Source: Gemmatimonadota bacterium
Lineage (GTDB): Bacteria > Gemmatimonadota > Gemmatimonadetes > Gemmatimonadales > Gemmatimonadaceae
Direction: 5' to 3'
Assembly (NCBI GenBank): GCA_016714015.1
Contig: JADJNZ010000001.1
Coordinates: forward strand, 1 to 64,000
Length of the DNA stretch: 64,000 nt
Notes under the pieces: model-generated
Seen by the model: only the letters and a program-made list of their open reading frames with translations
Database searches by the model: none
What the model was told of the DNA's origin: nothing
Shown here: positions 26,705 through 36,050 of the stretch, in pieces
How the letters are laid out: the number at the start of each line of letters is the position of its first letter
Position numbering within the stretch: position 1 is the first letter of the stretch
Made by a program: the position numbers and the translations under genes

Positions 26705-27682
26705 CTATCTGGGCCCAAGCCGGTCCGCCGGACTCAACACCCCCAAACGGCCGCGGTTCAGCACGTGCGTGTAGATCATCGTCGTGCTCACGTCCGAATG
26801 GCCCATCAGTTCCTGCAGCGTCCGGATATCGTACCCGTCCTCCAATAGATGCGTCGCGAACGAATGGCGAAGCGTGTGGCAGGTCGCCCGCTTCGCTATC
26901 CCCGCCTCGCGCACCGCCCGCTGCACCGCCCGCTGCACCGCCGACTCGTGCAGGTGGTGCCGGCAGATCCCGCCCGTCTCCGCATCACGGTACTCGCGCG
27001 CCGCCGGGAACACCCACTGCCACGCCAGGTCCGTCGCCCACGACGGCGCCTTCCGGTCGAGCGCCGTCGGCAATGCCACGCGCCCATGGCCGCGCGCGAG
27101 ATCGCGCTCGTGCAGCGTCCGCACGCGAGCCAGGTGCGCCTCCAGCGCCGCGCGGGCGCTCGTCGGCAGCATCGTCACCCGGTCCTTCCCGCCCTTGCCG
27201 CGACGCACGCGGATCTCCCCGCCCGCGAGGTCGATGTCCTTCACCCGCAGCGTCAGGCACTCCATCAGGCGGAGCCCCGCGCCGTACAGCAACAGGCCGA
27301 TGAGGCCCATCGTGCCGCTGAGCCGCCCGAGCAACGCGCGCACCTCCTCCCGACTGAGCACCGCCGGCAGGTGCGGAGGCGCATTCGACCGCAGTACGCG
27401 GCGAAGGTCGCCGATCGGGATCGCGAGGACATCATTGTAGAGCAGCAACAACGCACTCAGCGCCTGCATCTGCGTCGATCGCGAGACCCGGCGCTCGCTC
27501 GCTAGATGCGTCAGGTACGCCAATACCTCGGCCTCCCCCAGGTCGGCTGGATGTCGAGTGCCGTGATATCTGATGTAGCGAAGGATCCAACCTAGATATG
27601 CCTGCTCGGTGCGCGGGCTTAAGTGGCGCGCGCGCATGCGGCCTTTCACGAGCGGCAGGAGCCGAGGACGGTCGGGTGGCAT
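26705..27682 (-). CDS. intI: Integron integrase (IntI family tyrosine recombinase)
   Basis: 325 aa. N-terminal SAM-like core-binding domain (LSPRTEQAYLGWILRYIRYHG), then the catalytic domain with R138 (GAGLRLMECL), the H269-x-x-R272 pair (CHTLRHSFATHLLE), H295 (ELMGHSDVST) and Y304 (TMIYTHVLNRG). The insertion at about residues 190-245 (HERDLARGHGRVALPTAL, then WQWVFP and RRHHLHESA, with one residue changed) is the extra helix region that separates IntI from XerC/D. All catalytic residues appear intact, so it is probably active. It reads toward attI and the cassettes. A later start at Met16 is possible. No LexA box was found upstream. Confidence 0.93.
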   Translation of the reverse strand: MPPDRPRLLPLVKGRMRARHLSPRTEQAYLGWILRYIRYHGTRHPADLGEAEVLAYLTHLASERRVSRSTQMQALSALLLLYNDVLAIPIGDLRRVLRSNAPPHLPAVLSREEVRALLGRLSGTMGLIGLLLYGAGLRLMECLTLRVKDIDLAGGEIRVRRGKGGKDRVTMLPTSARAALEAHLARVRTLHERDLARGHGRVALPTALDRKAPSWATDLAWQWVFPAAREYRDAETGGICRHHLHESAVQRAVQRAVREAGIAKRATCHTLRHSFATHLLEDGYDIRTLQELMGHSDVSTTMIYTHVLNRGRLGVLSPADRLGPR

Positions 27683-27818
27683 CGAGGCGGACGGGGGTCG
27701 GGGTCGGACATTCGACCATCATCCTGCCCACACCCCGCCGCCCCCGCATCACCCCTTTGTTGCGAGTGACATCGCGCGAGCTGAACCGGCGCGCCGCCAC
27801 GCCGCCTCGGCGGCCGCC

Positions 27819-29579
27819 TCAGCGCCCCGCGGGCTCCTCGTGCATCTTCTTGAAGTGCAGCAGGCCGGGTGCCCACATGTGCTTCACCGGGTCCACGTCC
27901 ACATGCACCACCGCGCAACGCCCTGACGCGAGGGCGCGCTCCAGCGCCGGCCGCAGCGCGGCCGCCTCCGACACCCGCTCGCCGTGCGCCCCCATGCTCC
28001 GCGCGAGGTCGTCCCACCGGATCTCGCCGAGGTCGGCCTTGATGGTCTCGTCGGCATCGAGATGCTTGAAGAGCATCGTCTTGATGGGCCGCAGCATGAA
28101 CTGCTGGTTCATCTTGACCATCCCCCACTGCCGGTCGACCATCACGATGAACACCACCGGCGCCCCGAGCCGGATGGCGCTCTCGATCTCCTGCGGATGG
28201 AACCCCATCGCGCCATCGCCGATGATGCAGCACACCGGCTGGCCCGGGCGCGCGACCGCCGCGCCGATCGCCTGCGCCGGTCCCGCGCCGAGCATCCCGA
28301 ACTTGAAGGTCGAGAGCAGCGTGTTCGGCACCTCCATCAGGTGGTGGAACATCGTCCAGATCGCCGCGTTGCCGCCGTCGGCGACGAGCACGGTCCCCTT
28401 GGGGAAGACGGCGCGGCAGGTGGACGCGATGTGCGCGGGATGCATCGGGACGGCCACGTCGTCCAGCGCCTTGTCCCAGCCGGCGCGGTCGGCGGCGATG
28501 CGACGCTGATACGCCGCGATGCGCGAGCCGTGCAGGCCGCGCTGCGCCTCGAGCATCGGCGTGCGTTCGAGCGCCTCGGCGAGCAGCGTGAGGAAGCGAC
28601 CGACGTCGGCCTCGATGCCGAGATCGACCGGCCGGTTGAGCCCGATCATCGCGCCGTCGATGTCCACCTGGATCGCGCGCTGCGTCGCCGGGTCACGCCA
28701 GTACGGCGGGCGTCCCCACCAGTCGGTCTCGCCGAGCCGGGACCCGAGGATGAGCACCACGTCGGCATCGTTGCGGACCTTGTGGTTGAGCTCCACGTGC
28801 GGCATCGGGATCGCGAGCGGCGACGATTCGCTCAGCACGCCGCGGGCGGCCCAGCTGGTGGTCACCGGCGCCTGCAGCGCCTCGGCGACGCGCGCGAGGG
28901 CGGTGAAGGCCTGCGCGTGGATGACGCCGCTCCCCGCGTGGAGCATCGGGGCGCTCGCCTGGCGGAGCAGGCGCGCGGCCTCCTCCACGTCGGCCATCGC
29001 GGGTTCGAGCGGTGACCGGCGCCGCGAGCGCGCCGGCGCCCACAGGGCCGGCTCGCGCTCGAGCTTCCCGTTCATGATCGTCTCGGGCACGTCGAGGTGG
29101 ACCACACCGGGGCGCCCTTCGAAGCTCGCGCGCAGCGCCTTCCGCGCGAGCTCGGGAAGGCGATCGGGGGACGAGACCGCGGTGCTCCACTTCGCGAGCT
29201 TGCCGATCACGCCCGTCTGGTCGAAGCACTGGTACGCGCCGCCGCGATCGGGATACATGATCCCCGGGCGCCGCGCACTCGTGATCGCCAGCACGCGATT
29301 GCCCTCGGCCTGCTCCACCACGAGGCCGGGCAGCAGGTTCGCGACGCCGGGACCGTTGCTCGCCATGCAGACGCCAAGCTTGCCGGTGAGGCGCGCGTAC
29401 GCGCCCGCCATGTGCGCGGCGGAGGTCTCGTGGCGCGGCGTCACGATCCCGATGCCGAGTCGATGGAGTGCGGAGTAGAAGCCGAAATAGGTCCCGTCGA
29501 TGATGCCGAAGACCTGCTCCACGCCTTCCGCCTGCAACATGCGCGCGAGGACCTCGCCGCCGGTGGTGCCCGACATCAT
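27819..29579 (-). CDS. Thiamine-diphosphate-dependent enzyme, acetolactate-synthase-like
   Basis: 586 aa with the three-domain IlvB-type fold. N-terminal PYR domain has the catalytic Glu (TPRHETSAAHMAGAYAR); the central domain has VELNHKVRNDADVVLILGSRLGE. The C-terminal PP domain has a GDGAMGF motif, but the usual NN of the TPP motif is replaced (VMVDRQWGM). It is therefore not a typical biosynthetic IlvB, and no regulatory subunit is adjacent. The substrate is unknown; an alpha-keto acid is likely. ATG 29,579 follows GAGG. Divergent from tryptophanase, 126 bases apart. Confidence 0.82.
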   Translation of the reverse strand: MMSGTTGGEVLARMLQAEGVEQVFGIIDGTYFGFYSALHRLGIGIVTPRHETSAAHMAGAYARLTGKLGVCMASNGPGVANLLPGLVVEQAEGNRVLAITSARRPGIMYPDRGGAYQCFDQTGVIGKLAKWSTAVSSPDRLPELARKALRASFEGRPGVVHLDVPETIMNGKLEREPALWAPARSRRRSPLEPAMADVEEAARLLRQASAPMLHAGSGVIHAQAFTALARVAEALQAPVTTSWAARGVLSESSPLAIPMPHVELNHKVRNDADVVLILGSRLGETDWWGRPPYWRDPATQRAIQVDIDGAMIGLNRPVDLGIEADVGRFLTLLAEALERTPMLEAQRGLHGSRIAAYQRRIAADRAGWDKALDDVAVPMHPAHIASTCRAVFPKGTVLVADGGNAAIWTMFHHLMEVPNTLLSTFKFGMLGAGPAQAIGAAVARPGQPVCCIIGDGAMGFHPQEIESAIRLGAPVVFIVMVDRQWGMVKMNQQFMLRPIKTMLFKHLDADETIKADLGEIRWDDLARSMGAHGERVSEAAALRPALERALASGRCAVVHVDVDPVKHMWAPGLLHFKKMHEEPAGR

Positions 29580-29705
29580 CTGCCTCGGAGTGGGGACCCG
29601 CACACGGTACGGGTCAGGGGACGATGCGGGGATAGGCATTTCCCCCACGCCAACTCGGGCCGCGCCTGACAGCCGATTCCGCACGGCATTCGCATCGTCC
29701 ATCCC

Positions 29706-31079
29706 ATGCGACACCGGACCATCATCGAGCCGTTCCGCATCAAGAGCGTCGAGCCCATCCGCCTCAGCACGGAGTCGGAGCGCACGGCCGCGCTGCAGGC
29801 GGCGCACTACAACCCGTTCCTCCTCGACTCCGACCAGGTCATCATCGACCTGCTCACCGACAGCGGCACGTCGGCGATGAGCGTCGAACAATGGGCCGGC
29901 GTGATGGTCGGCGACGAGGCGTACGCCGGCTCGCGCTCCTGGAAGCGGATGGAGCGCGCGGTGCATGACCTCACCGGCATGGCGCACGTCCTCCCGACGC
30001 ACCAGGGCCGCGCCGCCGAACGGATCATCTACGGCCATCTCGGCGGCGCGGGGAAGGTCTTCATCTCCAACACGCACTTCGACACGACGCGCGCCAACAT
30101 CGAGTTCTCCGGCGCGACGGCGCTCGACATCCCCATCGCGGTCGGGCGCGATCCGCGGGCGGAGCATCCGTTCAAGGGGAACATGGACACCGTCGCGCTC
30201 GAGCAGCTGTTGCGCGCGCATGCCGGGCACATCGGCGCGGTGATCCTCACCGTCACCAACAACACCGGCGGCGGCCAGCCGGTGAGCCTGGCGAACGCCG
30301 CCGAGGTCTCGCGGCTCTGCCGGGCGCATGGCGTGCTCTTCCTGCTCGACTGCTGCCGCATCGCCGAGAACGCCTGGTTCATCAAGGACCGCGAGGCGGG
30401 GATGGAGGCGCTCAGCTACCGCGAGATCGCGCAGCGGATGTTCGCGCTGGCCGACGGCGCCGTGATGAGCGCCAAGAAGGACGCCTTCGCGAACATGGGG
30501 GGGTTCCTCGCGCTCCGCGACGAGGCGCTCGCCGCGGCCTGCACCAACCTGCTCATCATCACCGAGGGGTTCTCCACCTACGGCGGCCTCTCCGGCCGCG
30601 ACATGGAGGCCATCGCGATCGGGCTCGTCGAGATCTTCGACCCGCACTACCTCGAGTACCGCATCCGGTCCACCACCTTCCTCGGCGACCACCTGCACGC
30701 GCTGGGGGTGCCGCTCATGCGGCCCATCGGCGGGCATGCGGTCTACGTGGACGCCAAGGCGCTGTACCCGCAGATCCCCGTGACCGAGTATCCCGGGCAG
30801 GCGCTCGTCTGCGAGCTGTACCAGCTGGCCGGCATCCGCTGCGTCGAGATCGGCTCGGTGATGTTCGGCACGTACGGGGCGGACGGGGCGCTCGTCCCCG
30901 CGGCGATGGAGCTCGTGCGGCTGGCCATCCCGCGGCGGGTCTACACGCAGAGCCACATCGAGTACGTGGCGGAGACCTTCGAGGAGGTCCTGCGGCGGCG
31001 CGAGGCGACGCGCGGCTACCGGATCGTCAAGGAACCGCGCTTCCTGCGGCACTTCAGCGCGCACTTCGCGCCGGCCTGA
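29706..31079 (+). CDS. tnaA: Tryptophanase (tryptophan indole-lyase)
   Basis: PLP-dependent beta-eliminating lyase, 457 aa, splitting tryptophan to indole, pyruvate and ammonia. Start block EPFRIKSVEPIRL and LLTDSGTSAMSVEQWAGVM are shared by tryptophanase and tyrosine phenol-lyase. The PLP Lys is in MSAKKDAFANMGG. THFDTTRANIEFSGA and RCVEIGSVMFG favour tryptophanase: Asp of FDTTR, and no Arg where tyrosine phenol-lyase has it. Upstream-divergent TPP enzyme and downstream transporters suggest an amino-acid catabolic locus. Confidence 0.85.
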   Translation: MRHRTIIEPFRIKSVEPIRLSTESERTAALQAAHYNPFLLDSDQVIIDLLTDSGTSAMSVEQWAGVMVGDEAYAGSRSWKRMERAVHDLTGMAHVLPTHQGRAAERIIYGHLGGAGKVFISNTHFDTTRANIEFSGATALDIPIAVGRDPRAEHPFKGNMDTVALEQLLRAHAGHIGAVILTVTNNTGGGQPVSLANAAEVSRLCRAHGVLFLLDCCRIAENAWFIKDREAGMEALSYREIAQRMFALADGAVMSAKKDAFANMGGFLALRDEALAAACTNLLIITEGFSTYGGLSGRDMEAIAIGLVEIFDPHYLEYRIRSTTFLGDHLHALGVPLMRPIGGHAVYVDAKALYPQIPVTEYPGQALVCELYQLAGIRCVEIGSVMFGTYGADGALVPAAMELVRLAIPRRVYTQSHIEYVAETFEEVLRRREATRGYRIVKEPRFLRHFSAHFAPA

Positions 31080-31117
31080 GCGCACGTCGCGGAACGGGGG
31101 TACCGGCCGTAGATTCG

Positions 31118-31137
31118 GGGGGGCCAGCAGGCCCCCC
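31118..31137. terminator. GC hairpin between tnaA and the symporter gene
   Basis: GGGGGGCC and GGCCCCCC flank an AGCA loop, nested within a wider GGAACGGGG...CCCCGTTCC pairing. No T-tract follows. It could terminate or attenuate transcription between the two plus-strand genes. Confidence 0.5.
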
Positions 31138-31167
31138 GGCTGCCCCGTTCCCCCCAGCTCCGCGACG

Positions 31168-32451
31168 ATGACCGCACATGCTGCCGCCGCCCCCGAGGCG
31201 CCGCGCGCCCGCTTCCTCTCGCCCACCCAGCAGATCGTCGTCGCGATGGTCGTCGGCATCGCGCTGGGGACGCTCTTCCCGGCCGCCGAGTATCCCGGCG
31301 TCATCGCGGCCTTCAAGGTGGGCTCGAGCGTCTTCCTCCGGCTCATCAAGACCCTGATCGTCCCGCTGCTCTTCAGCACGCTCGTGGTGGGCATCGCCGG
31401 GCACGGCGACGACATGAAGAAGGTCGGGCGCCTGGCCTTCCGGTCGATCATCTACTTCGAGGTCGTCACGACGCTCGCGCTCGTCGTCGGGCTGGTGGCG
31501 GTGAACGTCGTGAAGCCCGGCGCCGGGATCTCGCTCGAAGGGGCGGCCGCGACCACCGGCACCGAGTACGCCGCGACCAAGGTGACCTTCGCCTCGGTGA
31601 TGGAGCACATGGTCCCGCAGAGCTTCTTCGAGGCCGCGACGAAGAACGAGGTGCTGCAGATCGTCGTCTTCACGATCCTCTTCGCCATCGGCGTCGCGCA
31701 GGTGCAGGGCCCGGCCAAGAAGGTGATGCTCGATTGGTGCGACGCGCTCGCGCAGGTGATGTTCAAGTTCACCGGGCTCGTGATGTCCTTCGCGCCCATC
31801 GGCATCGGATGCGCGATCGCCGTCACGGTGGGATCGAGCGGCCTCGGGGTGCTCAAGTCGCTCGCGATCCTCGTGGCCACGCTGTACGGTGCGCTCATCG
31901 TCTTCGCGCTCGGCGTGCTGCTCCCCGTCGCGCTCATCGCCCGCGTGCCGATCCGCCGCTTCTGGAGCTTCGTCAAGGAGCCCTGGCTCATCGCGTTCTC
32001 CACGGCCAGCTCCGAGGCCGCGCTCCCCAAGGCGATGGAGAACCTCGAGAAGTTCGGGATCCCGCGCCGCATCATCGCGTTCGTGCTGCCGACGGGCTAC
32101 TCGTTCAACCTCGACGGCTCCACGCTCTACCTCGCCGTCGCCGCGGTCTTCGCCGCGCAGGCCGGCGGCATCGACCTGCCGATCGGCCAGCAACTCGTGA
32201 TCATGCTCACGCTCATGCTCACGTCGAAGGGCGTGGCCGGCGTGCCGCGCGCGTCGCTCGTGATCCTCTCGGGCGCGCTCGCGATGTTCGACCTCCCGCT
32301 CGAGGCGATCGCCATCATCCTGGGCGTCGACGCGATCATGGACATGGCGCGCACGAGCATCAACCTCCTCGGCAACTGCCTCGCCACCGCCGTCATGGCG
32401 CGGTGGGAGGGCGAGTTCCCCGACAACCCGCCCGCGGCGAGCGCGTCCTGA
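31168..32451 (+). CDS. Dicarboxylate/amino acid:cation symporter (DAACS family)
   Basis: Inner-membrane symporter, 427 aa, with eight helices and two re-entrant loops. Motifs: FLRLIKTLIVPLLFSTLV, the Ser-rich loop STASSEAALPKAMENLEKFG, GYSFNLDGSTLY, and the substrate/Na+ motif ARTSINLLGNCLATAVMARW. The family takes up glutamate, aspartate or C4-dicarboxylates; which one cannot be fixed. Placed 13 bases before the APC permease, in line with tnaA, so likely part of an amino-acid use locus. Confidence 0.9.
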   Translation: MTAHAAAAPEAPRARFLSPTQQIVVAMVVGIALGTLFPAAEYPGVIAAFKVGSSVFLRLIKTLIVPLLFSTLVVGIAGHGDDMKKVGRLAFRSIIYFEVVTTLALVVGLVAVNVVKPGAGISLEGAAATTGTEYAATKVTFASVMEHMVPQSFFEAATKNEVLQIVVFTILFAIGVAQVQGPAKKVMLDWCDALAQVMFKFTGLVMSFAPIGIGCAIAVTVGSSGLGVLKSLAILVATLYGALIVFALGVLLPVALIARVPIRRFWSFVKEPWLIAFSTASSEAALPKAMENLEKFGIPRRIIAFVLPTGYSFNLDGSTLYLAVAAVFAAQAGGIDLPIGQQLVIMLTLMLTSKGVAGVPRASLVILSGALAMFDLPLEAIAIILGVDAIMDMARTSINLLGNCLATAVMARWEGEFPDNPPAASAS

Positions 32452-32464
32452 TCCGGCGCGCGCC

Positions 32465-33796
32465 GTGAACGCGGACACGAAGGGCGAGCACGGCCTCGTC
32501 CGCGCGGTCGGCGCGCTCGGGCTCGCCGCCGGCGTCGTCAACGTCACCATCGGAGGCGGGATCTACCGCCTCCCGCGCGAGGTGGCGGAGTCGCTCGGAC
32601 CGGCCGCACCGCTCGCCTTCCTCGTCTGCGCGGCGGTCATGGCGATGATCGGCCTGAGCCTCGCGCAGGCCGGCAGCCGCGTCGCCACCACCGGCGGTCC
32701 CTACGCCTACGTCGAGCGCGCCTTCGGGCCGTTCGCCGGCTTCATGACCGGCGTCATGACCTGGCTCATCGGGGTCACGGCGATCGGCGCCATCGGCAAC
32801 GTCTTCATCGGAAGCCTCGCCTCCGTCCTGCCGGCCCTCGCGACCGCGGCCGGCCGGACGACGGGGCTCGTGCTGGTCTTCGCCTTCCTCACCGGCGTGA
32901 ACGTCCTCGGCGTGAAGCATGGCGCGCGTCTCAGCGTCGTGACCACGATCGCCAAGCTGCTCCCGCTGCTCGTGTTCGTCGTGCTCGGCGCCTTCGCGAT
33001 CGATCCCGCGAACCTCGCCGTCGCCGAGGCGCCGGCCGCCTCGACCGTCGCGAGGACGTCGATCGTGCTGCTCTTCGCCTTCACCGGCGTCGAGTACGCG
33101 ATCGTGCCGGGCGGCGAGTTGCGCGATCCGGCGCGCACCGTCCCGCGCGGCATCCTCCTCGGGCTCGGCGGCGTCACGGTGCTCTACCTCAGCATCCAGC
33201 TCGTCGCGCAGGGCGTGCTCGGCCCCGCCCTCGCGACGGCCGCCACGCCGTTGCCCGACGCGGCGGGTGTCGCCTTGGGCCCCTGGGGCCGCACGCTGCT
33301 CCTCGTCGGCGTGGTCGTCTCCACCTTCGGGTACCTCACCGGCATGGCGCTCGCGTCGCCCCGCACGCTCTACGCCTTCGCGCGCGACGGCTATCTGCCG
33401 CGCGCCCTCGCCGCGGTGCACCCGACGTTCAAGACGCCCTGGATCTCGGTGATCGTGCAGCTCGCGCTCTGCTGCCTCCTCGCGGTGATCAGCGACTTCG
33501 GCCCGCTCGCGCTCATCTCCAACGTCGCGGCGCTCCTCGCCTACTTCGCGTGCGCGGCGGGCGCCTGGGAACTGCGCCGCCGCGGCGTGCAGGAGGAGGG
33601 CACGGTCGCCTTCGCCATGCCGGGGGGCGCGATCATCCCCGTCCTCTCCTGCGGCGCGATCGTCTTCCTGCTCACGTCCATCACGCGCGCGGAGTGGGCG
33701 GTCCTCGGCTGGGTCGCGGCGGTCGCGACGGTGCTCTTCGTCGCCACGCGCGGGTCGCGCGCGGCGCGCGCGGCCGCGGTCAGAACAACAGACTGA
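32465..33796 (+). CDS. APC-superfamily amino acid permease
   Basis: 443 aa, about 12 transmembrane helices. Helix 1 has the unwound binding motif VVNVTIGGGIYRLP, and helix 6 has LLFAFTGVEYAIVPGGELRDPARTVPRG, both diagnostic of the APC family. The start is GTG 32,465. Its last 17 bases overlap the convergent DUF445 gene. It may import the aromatic or other amino acids used by the upstream enzymes; the substrate is not visible in sequence. Confidence 0.9.
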   Translation: MNADTKGEHGLVRAVGALGLAAGVVNVTIGGGIYRLPREVAESLGPAAPLAFLVCAAVMAMIGLSLAQAGSRVATTGGPYAYVERAFGPFAGFMTGVMTWLIGVTAIGAIGNVFIGSLASVLPALATAAGRTTGLVLVFAFLTGVNVLGVKHGARLSVVTTIAKLLPLLVFVVLGAFAIDPANLAVAEAPAASTVARTSIVLLFAFTGVEYAIVPGGELRDPARTVPRGILLGLGGVTVLYLSIQLVAQGVLGPALATAATPLPDAAGVALGPWGRTLLLVGVVVSTFGYLTGMALASPRTLYAFARDGYLPRALAAVHPTFKTPWISVIVQLALCCLLAVISDFGPLALISNVAALLAYFACAAGAWELRRRGVQEEGTVAFAMPGGAIIPVLSCGAIVFLLTSITRAEWAVLGWVAAVATVLFVATRGSRAARAAAVRTTD

Positions 33797-34886
33797 GCGA
33801 GTAGAGCGCGAGCCCGGCGAGGCCGCCTACGAGCGTGCCGTTGAGCCGGATGTACTGGAGGTCCCGGCCGACGGCGAGTTCGATGCGGTCGGCCGCAAGG
33901 TCCGGATCCCACCCCGCTACCGTGTGCTCGATGAGCGACGCCACCTCGGCGCCGTGCTCCTCGACCAGCGAGGCGGCCATCTCGGTGAGCCGGTCCTCGA
34001 GCTCGGCGCGCGCCGCCTCGTCCGCGACGAGGTGCGTCCCCACCGAGGTGAGCAGCTTCGCGATCGCGCTCGGGGTGCCGTCCGTCTCGCCCGGATGCTC
34101 GGCGGCCTCGCGCAGCCGGTCCAGCGCCTCGCGCAGCGCCGCCTCCACCCGCGCGCGCGCCGGGTGGGCGGGATTGGATGTCACCTCGGCGAGGAAGCGT
34201 TCCAGCGCCTGCATCACGCGCTTGTGGATCGCCTCGATCGCGATCGACGGCGTGAGGCGCGGCAGGCTGGCCCGGATCTGCTCTCGCAGCGTCGAGGCGA
34301 TCGCGTCCTCGCTGCTCTCCACCGCGCGCGCGACGAGCTTCACTCCCTCGTCCACGAGCCCGCCCTGCCACTTGTCGGCGGGGAGCTTCTCCACCGCCGT
34401 CGCCACGCCCTGCGTCACCTGTCCCGCGACGCGCGCGCTGTTCGTCGGGTCGGCGAGCCACTCGCCGATGCGCTGCGCGAGTCCGAGCGCCCGCAGGCGT
34501 TGGGCGATCACCTCGCGCGTGAGGAAGTGGTTCTGCACGAAGGTGCCGAGGATGCGCGCGATGCGATCCTTCTGGCGCTTCACGATCGCCGTGTGCGGGA
34601 TGGGGAGCCCCAGCGGCTGGCGGAAGAGCGCCGTCACCGCGAACCAGTCGGCGAGCCCGCCGACGAGCGAGGCTTCGGCGGTCGCCCGCACGAAGCCCAT
34701 CCACCACCACTGTCGTTCCAGCAGGTGCGCGACGACGTATACCACGGCCGCGACGACGAGCAGCGTCGTCGCATAGCGCCGGACCCGCGCGATGTCGGCG
34801 CGACGGGCGTCGTCCGTTGGCTTGGGCCCGAGCGTCCCCTTGGGTCGCTCGGCCGCTGGCGTCACGGGTCCCGACGGCAGCGTCAT
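33780..34886 (-). CDS. DUF445 family membrane protein
   Basis: 368 aa. A transmembrane segment (YATTLLVVAAVVYVVAHLL) is followed by the family signature AEASLVGGLADWFAVTALFRQPLGLPIPHTAIV, then QKDRIARILGTFVQNHFLT and a long alpha-helical region, ending in a hydrophobic tail (GGLAGLALYSLSLLF). DUF445/YjiN proteins are widespread inner-membrane proteins of unknown function. Convergent with the APC permease and 10 bases downstream of dnaJ, so possibly cotranscribed with the chaperone genes. Confidence 0.9.
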   Translation of the reverse strand: MTLPSGPVTPAAERPKGTLGPKPTDDARRADIARVRRYATTLLVVAAVVYVVAHLLERQWWWMGFVRATAEASLVGGLADWFAVTALFRQPLGLPIPHTAIVKRQKDRIARILGTFVQNHFLTREVIAQRLRALGLAQRIGEWLADPTNSARVAGQVTQGVATAVEKLPADKWQGGLVDEGVKLVARAVESSEDAIASTLREQIRASLPRLTPSIAIEAIHKRVMQALERFLAEVTSNPAHPARARVEAALREALDRLREAAEHPGETDGTPSAIAKLLTSVGTHLVADEAARAELEDRLTEMAASLVEEHGAEVASLIEHTVAGWDPDLAADRIELAVGRDLQYIRLNGTLVGGLAGLALYSLSLLF

Positions 34887-34896
34887 CGCGCGGCCG

Positions 34897-36030
34897 TCAG
34901 TACTCGAGCTTGCCGGCGGCGGCGAACTGCTTCATGAGTCGCTCCTGCTCCGGCGTGAGCGACTCGGGCACGACCACCTGGATCTCGACCAGCAGGTCGC
35001 CGGTCTTGCCGCCATGCGTGATCCCCTGGCCGCGCACGCGGAAGCGCTTCCCGCTCGGCGTGCCCTTCGGCAACGTCAGCGTGACCTTGCGCTCATCGAG
35101 CGTGAGCACCGAGACCTTCGAGCCCAGCGTCGCCTGCGCGATGTTCACCGGCGCCTGGACGATGAGGTCGAGCCCCTCGCGCTCGTAGGCGGGATCGTCC
35201 TTCACCTGGAAGGTGATGAGGATGTCGCCCGCCGGCCCGCCGCGCAGTCCCGCGCCGCCCTGCCCCTTGAGGCGGATCTTCGAGCCGCTCTCGGTGCCCT
35301 GCGGCACCGTGATCAGGACCTTCTTGTGCGTGCGCGAGGCACCGGCACCGCCGCAGGCGTGGCACTTCTGCGTCGGGACCTGGCCCTTGCCGAGGCACAT
35401 CGGGCAGGGACGGTTGACCGCGAATCCGCCCTGGCCGAACGAGATGGTCCCGCGCCCCTGGCACTCGGGGCAGGTCTGGATCTTCGCGCCCTTCTCCGCG
35501 CCGGTGCCGTTGCAGCTGCCGCACTCCTCGTTCACCTCGAGCTCGATGGGCACCTTCCCACCCGCCGCGGCGACCTTGAACGGCACCTCGAGCGTGGTCT
35601 CCACGCTCTGGCCCTTCTCGGGACCGGACGGACGCGCGCGACCGCCGCCGCCCCCGAACATCGAGCTGAAGAGATCGCCGAGCCCGCCGAGGCCGCCGAT
35701 GTCGAAGTCCTCGACGCGCGGTCCCGCGCCGCCGGCCGCACCGGGCCCGCTCGCCCCGGGGCCCGGGCGCGCGCTCGATCCGCGCGGCCGAGACGTGAAG
35801 GGATCGAAGGCCCCCAGGCGGCGCATCTCGTCGTACTGCTTCCGCTTCTCGGGATCGCCGAGGACGTTGTGCGCCTCCGAGATCTCCTTGAAGCGATCGG
35901 CCGCCTTGGGGTCCCCCTTGTTCGCGTCAGGGTGGTACTGCTTCGCCATGCGGCGGTACTGCTTCTTGATCTCGTCGGCGGTGGCCGACGCGGAGACGCC
36001 GAGGACCGCGTAGAAGTCCTTCTGGGCCAT
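34897..36030 (-). CDS. dnaJ: Chaperone protein DnaJ
   Basis: Co-chaperone that stimulates DnaK ATPase and delivers substrates, cytoplasmic, 377 aa. J domain at the N-terminus with HPD intact (AKQYHPDANKGDP), then a Gly/Phe/Pro linker, four zinc-finger CxxCxGxG-like repeats (CGSCNGTG, CPECQGRG, CPMCLGKG, CHACGGAG), and the C-terminal substrate domain. It is 20 bases from grpE; dnaK is not in the window. Confidence 0.96.
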   Translation of the reverse strand: MAQKDFYAVLGVSASATADEIKKQYRRMAKQYHPDANKGDPKAADRFKEISEAHNVLGDPEKRKQYDEMRRLGAFDPFTSRPRGSSARPGPGASGPGAAGGAGPRVEDFDIGGLGGLGDLFSSMFGGGGGRARPSGPEKGQSVETTLEVPFKVAAAGGKVPIELEVNEECGSCNGTGAEKGAKIQTCPECQGRGTISFGQGGFAVNRPCPMCLGKGQVPTQKCHACGGAGASRTHKKVLITVPQGTESGSKIRLKGQGGAGLRGGPAGDILITFQVKDDPAYEREGLDLIVQAPVNIAQATLGSKVSVLTLDERKVTLTLPKGTPSGKRFRVRGQGITHGGKTGDLLVEIQVVVPESLTPEQERLMKQFAAAGKLEY

Positions 36031-36050
36031 GGGGTGTCCTCAGGGCGCGA

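Noticed and set aside
29706..31079. Tyrosine phenol-lyase instead of tryptophanase
   Set aside because: The FDTTR Asp and VEIGS region match tryptophanase, and the Arg typical of tyrosine phenol-lyase is absent. Some doubt remains without biochemical data.
29580..31451. N-terminal extension giving a 1,210-residue minus-strand protein
   Set aside because: The extension lies antisense to tnaA and the symporter and reads as charged low-complexity sequence; the TPP enzyme starts at 29,579 after a ribosome site.
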